From Hypomyces perniciosus (lineage: Eukaryota; Ascomycota; Sordariomycetes; Hypocreales; Hypocreaceae): a stretch of DNA of 64,000 bases. The stretch spans positions 1,411,501 through 1,475,500 of the forward strand of contig SPDT01000013.1 of NCBI GenBank assembly GCA_008477525.1. Direction: 5' to 3'. Under the pieces are notes generated by a model, which saw only the letters and a program-made list of their open reading frames with translations, searched no databases and was not told the origin of the DNA. Below, piece by piece: positions 56,047-64,000 of this stretch. Made by a program: the position numbers and the translations under genes. How positions within the stretch are numbered: position 1 is the first letter of the stretch; every line of letters begins with the position of its first letter.

Positions 56047-57404
56047 GTAAGGGAACAGCAGCCCAGAGTATGACTTGGTCGTACACCAAGTCTATTGCAA
56101 CAAACGCCGGGTAAGTTTGTCTCATCTCTGGAAGAAATTTCAATCGATACTAATATTCCAATATAGAGCCTTGACTACAAAATTATTAACTATGTTCTTG
56201 GCATTGCTGCTGGCATCAGTCACTGAGAGCTGGACTCGCGCTGGTAGCCGTAAGTCATCGCATTGCTGGCTCATTTACTCTCTCTCAGCCATAATGGCCA
56301 GTGCTACTGCCTTACCTATTGTTGCTTATTAGCTGACACAGCACGTATCTAAGTGACCTGCAATATTCCTGCCAAAAGCGTGGGCCAGATCTTTGTTTCG
56401 AAGAAAATTGTCTCGGGATGGATTTGCGAGCGCGATTGCGTATAGTGCTCTAACTCCAGTGTCAAATACCGCAACGACCGTCCTATAGGCGGTGCTACAG
56501 CCCCTACTAATTCCACCACCTATGGTGATGGTGTGCAATACGGCTGCACTGGCAAAGACAAAGTTCGGTGCTAAGCGTCTGCAGCATCTGGAGATTCTGT
56601 TTGACTTCCGGGACCTCCATCGAAAGATCACGCTTACGATATCTCGCTTCGGCACTTACACTAAGATCTCGTTGACATGTATCGACCAGCGCTAGAATCT
56701 AAAGTCTATGGTTTCCAAATTCTTCAGCGAGATATCGTAAGCGTGAGCTCAATGATAGGAAAAGTCGTGTAGAACCGTGGAAATACCCTCATGATTTTAA
56801 TTTTTACTTTCTCCAGATAGCCGATAAGTTTCGCTGTTTAGGGTAAAATTGGTGGTACTATCGAGGACGATTTGAGTCGGTGTGTCGGATTCGGAGGTCC
56901 ATTGTAGACCGAGCCCGCTCATGACCTGTAAGAAAAGTTCGACTATATAAATGGTCGGGGTGGTGTTTTCCTTCTTGAGCTTTTCATAAATACACCTTTT
57001 TTCGCCTTGTAATCATCGAGTCCTGGCTTCAGAAGCTGCTCTTCAGCGATTCGTTGAGCTGTTTTGCGTTTACCACCAATTTTCCCCAGCTTCGCACGCA
57101 CAAATGAGATCGTCGTATTCTAAGGCCATTGCAGAAGTGAGTCCAAATGCCCATCAAATCACATCGCAACAAGTCATGAGGTATGGAAAGGGTCTGCTTC
57201 ATACATACACAGTACCTGCTATTAGAGACCTACGACGTATATTTGATATAAATAATTGTGGATTATCTGAATACGCATGCGCGACCGACAGATTCCGGCA
57301 ATCATGTACCCCAGACAACCAACCTCGTTCCTACAACGTCATTCCCTACAGCATGCTTACACAAAATGTTCTAAAATCCCAGGTAAGACGCCATGGGCTA
57401 ATGA
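56047..57404. other. Intergenic region with a 20-bp inverted repeat
   Basis: No gene could be supported. Splice-like signals near 56107 and 56250 could join short frames into a small hydrophobic protein, but nothing in it matches a family. The inverted repeat at 56629/56726 is listed separately. Confidence 0.4.
56629..56745. repeat. Perfect 20-bp inverted repeat, 77-base spacer
   Basis: CACGCTTACGATATCTCGCT at 56629-56648 and its exact reverse complement at 56726-56745. It could form a hairpin in DNA or RNA, or be the relic ends of a small element. Confidence 0.85.
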
Positions 57405-59655
57405 CTAAAAATAACTGGAAAAATCGGGAAGGTCCATGTGCAGGTCCTCTACTAACGTGTTCCAGTCAGGAAGATTCTGCATGAGACTGGTCCAATCCAT
57501 GTTCTCTCCATCAAAACGCCGCACATCTATTAGCTCCTCTTGCTGGTGATGAGGGTGAGTATTTTGCTGCTGTTGCTGCTGCAAGTTCTCCACAACTTCT
57601 TCACTTATAACCTCGCTTCTGCTATTCTCCAGGTTGGTGACCTCTGCCACATTGACTTTAGCCACAGATTGCCGTATCAATTCAGCTTTCTTTTTCAGTC
57701 TCTGCAACACGATGGATTTGAGGGCTGGGCCTGACACTGCTTGGCAAAGTTTGAGGCGCTCTACTTCAAACATTCTTTCCACAATGCACCATGCTTGATC
57801 AACCCCAGGGCCTTCCGGACGAACGCACAGGTGCCAGAGGACATACAGTAGCATGTGATACTGCGGGTGGCCGTTCATAACCCATCTATACGGACGGAAA
57901 AGCTCATCTGCCCACAGCTCCAAGTGGGTTTCCAGACACTTTAATGCAGACATGAGATTCTCATCTGTGGCGAACGAGTTGCGCTCATCCGGGTTCTCTC
58001 TGTTGGCGAGTTGCTGGCGGGTTACAAAGTCGATTTTGTGAACCATGCAGATGACCGTTTTCAAGGCCATTCTTTGCAGTGGAATGACAGGATTGCAGGA
58101 CTTGATGTTGTACTCGACACGTGCTTTGAGCTGATTGAACATGTTGCTTCGGATGACTTCTTTGGGCGTCGAGCTGGTGGGCATGGTTGAGATATGGGCC
58201 ATGTGTTGCAGTGTCTGAGCTACTTCCATACATGCGAGAGGGAGGGTCATCCTGGTCCACCCATCATGTGGAGGTGGTAACTCCTTCATATCTGGGCGGA
58301 GTTCGGAGTCGTCAATGTTGAGGGGCATCATGGTGTCGTATGCGGGAACAGTTGACCATGAACTGATGCCATGGTCTTCTGCGGCCCTGCTATCGCGCGC
58401 GAGAAAGTGCCACCAAAGTCGTCTGCGGACTTCGGACTCGAATGGAGTGAGTCCGAGCTTGGTCCCGTCCCGATGAAGACCGATGGAGTGAGCCATTCGC
58501 ACGGCAAGGCCATTCAAGATCCAGACGCCTCTCCCATGATTATAAGATCGGGTTGCTGTCTTTCACAACGCATCAGCATCACTCCTCTTACATAAAGACA
58601 AGTACAGAGCATACCAAATATATTGCCAATCCCTGTAATAACACGACTGTCGGATTTTCTAGCATGTCTGCTTCAGCAAGGGCTTTTTGGAATTCTTTTT
58701 TGAAGGTTTTGAGGGCGGTGGGCTTGTCAACACCGAGCATATGTTGAACCTCATCTGCGTTAATGGTAAGTGTGGATGCAAAATACACGGCCGATACCAA
58801 AGCCATTACATCTTTCGAGACGGAGTCGGGCTGGTGGATGGCCGTGAAAATGGTGACTTCGTCTGTAGGGATATGTAAGACTTTGAGGTTGACATCGACA
58901 TTTTGTACAAATATATGCCACAGCTGCGTAGCGCTCAGTCTGGATAGCTTCCAGTCGGCATCTTTCTCTTCAAAAACCGATGGGCTGGATATAATACCCA
59001 TCAAGCTAAATGGGGAATTGGGATCCTGTTGCTTGGTGTCGCTGTGTGGAGCATGCAAAAGCGATGATTTGTCTTGGTCCTTGTCCGATGTTAGCTACAG
59101 TTGCATCACCTCTCACCATGATATTTTTCTCACCTCTTCAATGACCTTGGAGATAAGAAGCTCATTAAAGTACTGGCTTGAGGAGCCATTCCGCACCAAG
59201 ACTTCTTCGGATGAAAGCTCTCTGTGCTCTTGGGGAGATTCATGAGGGCTCACTGGCAGTATAACAGATGCCGGTGCCTGAGGCGAAACCAAGGGATGTG
59301 GCGGTGGCGGCAGCGACCGTTTTGTGCCTCCCGAGTCAATTGATGCGGCCACGATGGTCTTCTCCAGATCAGAGATGCGAGAGGCAACATCAGCAATGGT
59401 GGCCTTCCGGACGCGCCGGACCGGTCTATCAGAGGACGGATAAGTGCACTCAAGACGTGCCCGCACGCATGCCAAGCACGGCATCTGTCTATCACATCGG
59501 ATCTTCCTTCGGTGACACAATACACAGGACCGGTCCGGCTTCCGGCGCGGATGGGGTGAGGTCGGAGAGAGATCCCGCTCCGTCGAACCGGAGGTGACCG
59601 GCGTACTCGGTGTGGAAGTACTGCCCGGCTTTGCCAGGTCGCTGAGGGGACTCAT
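57405..59655 (-). CDS. Zn2Cys6 transcription factor with fungal-specific regulatory domain (713 aa)
   Basis: A fungal binuclear-zinc activator. Exons 59655-59134, 59079-58615 and 58559-57408; introns of 54 and 55 bp. The DNA-binding cluster CVLCHRRKIRCDRQMPCLAC then VRARLEC has Cys at residues 44, 47, 54, 60, 63 and 70, spaced as in Gal4-type proteins, followed by a basic linker (PVRRVRKAT) and a short dimerisation helix (ISDLEKTIVAAS). The middle homology (fungal_trans) region contains TFKKEFQKALAEADM and GLAVRMAHSIGLHRDGTKL, then RRRLWWHFLARDSRAAEDHG. A glutamine-rich stretch (LQQQQQQNT) and acidic C-terminus could activate transcription. Its targets are unknown; it lies away from the DMATS block, closer to the isochorismatase and PaxU-like genes. 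Confidence 0.92.
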
Positions 59656-60561
59656 GTCTTACTCCCTCGGCAACTACTTCCAATCGAAACAGATCGTATG
59701 GTGCTGGAGAGGCTAATTGTCTTGCTGAACAGCTGTAATTGTATGATTAAGATGGAGGTTGTTTAGGCTCGCGTCTCGGCCCGGCACAAAAAGATGCACC
59801 GATGCCGAGCATGGATCCTACCAATTAATAATCAAGCAGCCAAAGCAGCTCCACATAGCCACAGAGTACTTGCTCCTTATACTCTGTATATGTAGTATTA
59901 GTAATGGAATAGGCCATGAATAAGCTTACACAAGTTATCTCCGAAAAGAACAAACCAGGCTGCTAAAGCTCCGTTCCTCAACTACAATTCCCGATTCCTC
60001 TATCACCACTCTACTTTTCCATGCCCTCTCCTTACACTAGCATCCCTAACTGGCCCGTTGTGAGATGCATCCTGGACTAGAAACATGCCATCCGCAATCT
60101 CCGGCAAGTCCAGGAAGACTTCTACGAGAAATTCGTCTACGACTGAGTGCTGCATTGCTATTTCGTAACTTAGTGGAAGGCCATTCAGCCTGACGTTTAG
60201 CTGCACATCCCGACTCCCGATTCCCGACTCCCGACATAAGCCAGGTATAATAAATATGACGACAGCTACCCTTTATAAGACTGCCGATCTCTCAAATGCC
60301 AAAGTGTCCTACCATCCACGTAGTAGATAACTCTGTGGTGACACTTTCAGACATGTTCTTGTGTCGTGTTCATTTGAGTATGTGGCGAGGCTATATGTCA
60401 CAATGACGCGAACATTTCCTTCCGGTTTCAGTGCGATTATTAAATAGATGCGATAAGGGAGATAGATAATTTTTTGTTTCAAATTTCCATCCCTTATTCT
60501 TTGGCCTCGAACGACATTGCGTTATCGTTCATTGAAGAAAGTCGCAGAAAGGCCTGATTTG
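59656..60561. other. Intergenic region
   Basis: 5' flank of the transcription-factor gene plus about 700 bases without a supported gene. Short direct repeats CCCGATTCCCGACTCCCGAC at about 60207-60235. Confidence 0.45.
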
Positions 60562-61091
60562 ATGACTATGTGGCGACGGAAGAGCCGTTATGATGATCAT
60601 TCGGATCTATACGAAAGGGAAAGTGAAAGTGAAAGCTCCTATCATTGACATCAAACAAGATCCTCAAGTTGTGACAGCTTTGCTCGTGGAGCATCCCGGA
60701 AACATCGTTCACGGGGTTCATACCACCGTGAAAAGCATTCTCACTCAGTCTATCGCCACTACCTTTCCTATCAAAACCACAGTCATCGAACTCGACGCGA
60801 TTCACCGCACGCCATGAATGAAGACAAAGTAAAAAGGAATGACCACGGTTCGCTGTCTAGCAAAAGGTTGCAGCATGCAACCATCGCGGCCCTTGATGCC
60901 GCTGCGGTGGAAGCATTTCGATTACGGCACGAGCCTGGCAAATGGACTGGACGGATAGATGCCAGAGTCGCGACTGCGGCACTCGGCACAGCGACAGTCG
61001 ACATAGCGAGCGGACTCTGATCGAGTCGGCCATTGGAGGCCTTGTTGCAAACAGGCTGGCCAATGGGCCGCGAGATAAACACCGCCACTGA
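60562..61091 (+). pseudogene. Decayed Ser/His-rich protein with glycine-zipper-like C-terminus
   Basis: One + strand frame runs from ATG 60562 and is interrupted by TGA at 60646-60648. It continues at the same phase through a Ser/His/Arg-rich part and AVEAFRLRHEPGKWTG, up to TGA at 61018. The expected continuation (LIESAIGGLVANRLANGPR) lies in another frame ending at TGA 61089-61091. The text matches a common fungal protein type with an N-terminal charged region and a C-terminal alanine/glycine-rich, zipper-like helix pair. The internal stop plus a frameshift near 60985-61015 mean it is probably dead. A spliced version is possible but I see no clean intron. Confidence 0.6.
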
Positions 61092-62137
61092 CACTCAGTC
61101 GGCGACATGAAGTAAATGGCTATGACAAAAGATTTAGGTGCGGATTTAGGTGCGGCTTATCACTACTGATGTTGGGCAAGAGATGGCCATGGAGGTCGAA
61201 ATAAACCGGAGTTTAATGTATGCGCTCGGCGACATAAAGAGCCCGTTGAGTCCTGCTACATAGTCAATACAGCTTGAAATGACACATTGAAGAACTGGGC
61301 CAATAAGCAGTCGACGTTTTCACAGTTATGCAACGCGTTCGAACACGTCGATCGCCCTAAGTTGCGACCTTCACAACGTACGACATTCAAATTTGTGATC
61401 TATGTAGAAGAAGACGTTTACTTAAGTGATTCTGTGTAACTGGTAAATACAGCTTGCTGATGCTTTATTTACAACCGATGCGGAAAAGCATTCGGCAGCA
61501 ATCAATTTACAGCAAAATTTATGCTTCGCGGCTCGCTGAAAACAACGGGGTAGAACAGTATGGTCGCTGTTCAAAAGGTGACCTGGCTGACAAAACCATC
61601 TATATAAGCGGCGGGTACTTCTCCGACCTGAGTCCAGTGATTCTTACAACAATAACAGGAGTGGAATATTTACTCAGAAATACCGCAACGTATCCATCAT
61701 GAGTTATCCTCATTGAAGGCAGTGATAAACCAGAAATATGATTTCTCAAAAGCTTGAATTAGGGAAATGTTTTTAGACCGACGTACGAAGTAGAGATAAG
61801 GTGGTCAATACCGCATGAGGCGGCAGAATCTCAGCTGAAATAATGCCGTAAACAGCTTCCTAGGCGGCAAATGTGTGTGATCTTGTGCACATGAGGAAAA
61901 TTTGCCTATTATACAGCTGAATAAACCAGATCACCGGTAACACATTATCGTGGAGGTACCAATCATTGTCCCATATTTCATATTATTGGAGACTCACGTG
62001 GTAATCACTGGAATCTTCATGATAGCTGTATCGAAAACCATCATCCTCTGTGATTCAAGTAGATGTCTTGATTCACAACTACATCCCCCAACTAAACAAA
62101 TAATCACCAGGTCCGACTATACGAAGACCGTCATCCT
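61092..62137. other. Intergenic region
   Basis: About 1 kb with no supported gene. A 13-base unit, GATTTAGGTGCGG, is tandemly duplicated at about 61131-61156. Confidence 0.45.
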
Positions 62138-62939
62138 TCATTCTCGCAAGTTGGCGGCTGTCTTCTTCAGGTTCGTAGCCCATTCCTCCACTGTAATCAC
62201 GTCGTCCACAATCGTGGGCCAAACAATCTCCACCGCAACATCTTTGAGCTGGATGCTAAATCCAGCGGTAGCATCGCCGCTATATGTGGATTAGTCCGTG
62301 AATTCAATATGGATGACTGATATAAATGGACTTACATAATGGTGACATGGTATCCGCTTCATTCATACATTTGTCAGTTGTTGATTACCCAGTCCATGGA
62401 ATTTTGCACTCACAGCTCAATGGCGTACCGAGCAGTTGTCTCCAAACATGTGTTTGCGACCATGCCAGCGCAAACAACATTGGTGATGTCGTGCTGACGT
62501 AGTTGGTAATCAAGATCGGTGTTGGCGAACGAACTTCCTCAACTGTCAACAATTGCATATATGTTTCCCTCTCAAAAATACCGACTCACCTGCTATTCCA
62601 GTGCCGTGATACGACAACATCACCGTTGCTTCGATCAGGGCCCATATCTTCATAGATTTGGGCCCCAAAACTCCCCAGCTTAAATGATCCCGTCTGCTGA
62701 ATCCCGAGTTGACTTTTTGTCATATGGTTCCAGTCATTAAAGCCACCATCTTCGTACAACTGATGCTGACAGTAAAATATTGGAATATTCGCGTTTCTTG
62801 CAATCTTGATCAAACTATGGATGTTCTTCACCGTATTGGTAGCTTCGAGGCTCTCTTTGAGCTTTGGATAAAGCTTCCCATCTGGGTGTAGGAATTCATT
62901 AAGGGGGTCAATAAGGAGAACGGCTGTTTTGCCTGGCAT
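62138..62939 (-). CDS. Isochorismatase-family cysteine hydrolase (210 aa)
   Basis: A hydrolase of the isochorismatase/nicotinamidase fold, with the Asp-Lys-Cys triad. Exons 62939-62590, 62533-62414, 62356-62336 (only 21 bases) and 62279-62141; introns of 56, 57 and 56 bp. The catalytic Asp lies in VLLIDPLNEF (about 11); the nucleophilic Cys in VVCAGMVANTCLETTARYA (about 146) is preceded by the usual cis-peptide-like turn. C-terminal GDATAGFS and VITVEEWATNL complete the fold. Tiny exon 3 is supported because the frame and the domain text break without it. The exact substrate is unknown; fungal members often act on small amides or as detoxifying enzymes. Confidence 0.88.
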
Positions 62940-63563
62940 TTCATGGACTGGTGACCTTTGGAGTTTAAAGCTATGAAAAAGAGGAAACTGAATTTAATGT
63001 AAGACTCCACTGCAGGAAATATTGGAGCTTAAATATAGAACGATATGGTAGAGTGTGTTGAACATTGTTCCACCCGACTCTCCAATTACATCATGATGTG
63101 ATGTGGCTTGCTTGATAATTAGAAAAGCTTCGAGGCTAGCGATGGCTTGCATGATACAGGTTTTGTCATTCAATAATGGTTCCCCAATCAAAATCCTGTC
63201 CGAACGCCAATGGCGTAGTTATTCTCTAATCTCGGCATTCGATGCAAAAGTATTCCCATTTTTCCCCTGAGCTCCTTATTGGGTTTACTCATTTAAGTGT
63301 TGAACAGTAACGAGATTGGACAGGCTGTAATGAAGATGAAGTGTACATGACATAATTAGAAAAGTACAAATAATCCTTCGGTAGTACATAGTTTATACTA
63401 CTCACAACTCAATAGGTTTCTGCGCATTCGCCTGCCTAATTCGATGGCCGTGCACGAATCAATTTGAGCTCAACTTGAGAGTTATTTGCATCTAACTATA
63501 AAATTCTATTCTAGGGGATGCATATTCGTAGTGGAAGGCCAGACCTGCTGAAACCATGGACCA
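62940..63563. other. Intergenic region
   Basis: About 620 bases between two codirectional minus-strand genes. No feature is seen. Confidence 0.5.
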
Positions 63564-64000
63564 CTATGTCTCATCAGAAGACACACCCGCCCTCCGATTC
63601 CAAGATGCTTCAATCGCACCCCAATATTGATCTGGGAACATTTGCATATGCCTCACATGTCCGCTGCCCTTGAAGACATCGGCGTCGACGTTATAGCCCC
63701 TGCTTTTCGCCTCTGCTATATGTGCCTCAATATCGTCGTAAAAAATCAGATCGTCCTCCTGACTATACAGGTATAGTTGTCGGGAGTTCTTGGTTTCGTA
63801 GGCCTCATCGATCACAGCTAAGACGCTGAAAGCTGGGGCACTCTGTCTTCCAATCAACCACTCAAGGAACCTATTTCCACAAAGGAAAGCAGCCCAGATT
63901 CCTTGTGTCACCACAAAGGGCCAGGGGAACCAAGCAGCGGTTCCTAATGCCATGGCGCGCGACCAGCGGTCCAGGTTTCGGCGTGTCATTACCACACTTC
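63564..64000 (-). CDS. DUF829 (PaxU/TMEM53-like) alpha/beta hydrolase, partial
   Basis: The 3' 143 codons of a gene that continues beyond the right window edge. The visible part has LYLYSQEDDLIFYDDIEAHI (the SxxD segment with the acid residue) and DVFKGSGHVRHMQMFPDQYW (catalytic His), the hallmarks of the DUF829 group. This includes PaxU, named from an indole-diterpene gene cluster; function there is not established. Upstream, the segment with WFPWPFVVTQGIWAAFLCG looks membrane-associated. The start lies outside the window. Confidence 0.82.
   Translation of the reverse strand, partial: SVVMTRRNLDRWSRAMALGTAAWFPWPFVVTQGIWAAFLCGNRFLEWLIGRQSAPAFSVLAVIDEAYETKNSRQLYLYSQEDDLIFYDDIEAHIAEAKSRGYNVDADVFKGSGHVRHMQMFPDQYWGAIEASWNRRAGVSSDET

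Noticed and set aside
57104..57484. 126-residue + strand frame
   Set aside because: Overlaps the regulator's 3' end antisense and shows no domain or splice partner.
1..64000. CRISPR arrays, bacterial operons, riboswitches, tRNA or rRNA genes
   Set aside because: This is fungal nuclear DNA. No regularly spaced repeats were seen, and no cloverleaf-like tRNA was recognised by eye; a tRNAscan-SE run would be decisive for tRNAs.

Overview
The window looks like nuclear DNA of a filamentous ascomycete. Protein-coding genes have short GT-AG introns (about 47-130 bp), a Zn2Cys6 regulator is present, and there are gene families typical of Pezizomycotina: a DMATS-type prenyltransferase, FAD monooxygenases, a P450, and a berberine-bridge-like oxidase. 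Old repeats are strongly AT-shifted, as expected from RIP. An Aspergillus/Penicillium-like (Eurotiomycete) source is my guess from general character; it is not proven. All gene models below were joined by eye from splice signals and frame continuity.

Layout. 1-10 kb: an unknown two-exon gene, a tiny Cys-rich protein, a 470-bp inverted-repeat element ending at the TATA box of a secreted BBE-like oxidase gene, a kinesin, and a broken class III aminotransferase. 11.6-15.0 kb: a 3,420-bp hAT transposon with an 8-bp target duplication and a frameshifted transposase. 16-39 kb: an accessory-metabolism block. It holds a sulfotransferase-like gene, HpcH/HpaI aldolase, aromatic prenyltransferase, FAD monooxygenase 1, HisC-like aminotransferase, FAD monooxygenase 2, UDP-glycosyltransferase, an 816-bp AT-rich inverted-repeat element, a zinc-type reductase (MDR), an acyl-CoA-dehydrogenase-like flavoenzyme and a P450. 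40-44 kb: a zeta-class GST and two convergent genes for small secreted cysteine-containing proteins. 44.7-56 kb: a nested repeat. An old, stop-riddled Tad-like LINE is split by an intact Ty3/gypsy chromodomain retrotransposon with LTRs that read as identical and a GCTTG target duplication. 57-64 kb: a Zn2Cys6 activator, a decayed small gene, an isochorismatase-family hydrolase and the end of a PaxU-like DUF829 hydrolase running off the window.

The most interesting unit is the 18-39 kb block. No PKS, NRPS or terpene cyclase is visible. The DMATS enzyme is the only backbone-type enzyme, surrounded by an aldolase, an aromatic-type aminotransferase, four candidate oxygenases, a reductase and a glycosyltransferase. 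This would suit a prenylated (perhaps glycosylated) amino-acid- or keto-acid-derived metabolite, but that is inference. The prenyltransferase reading frame stops about 40 codons before its apparent homology ends, so the pathway may be decaying in this strain.
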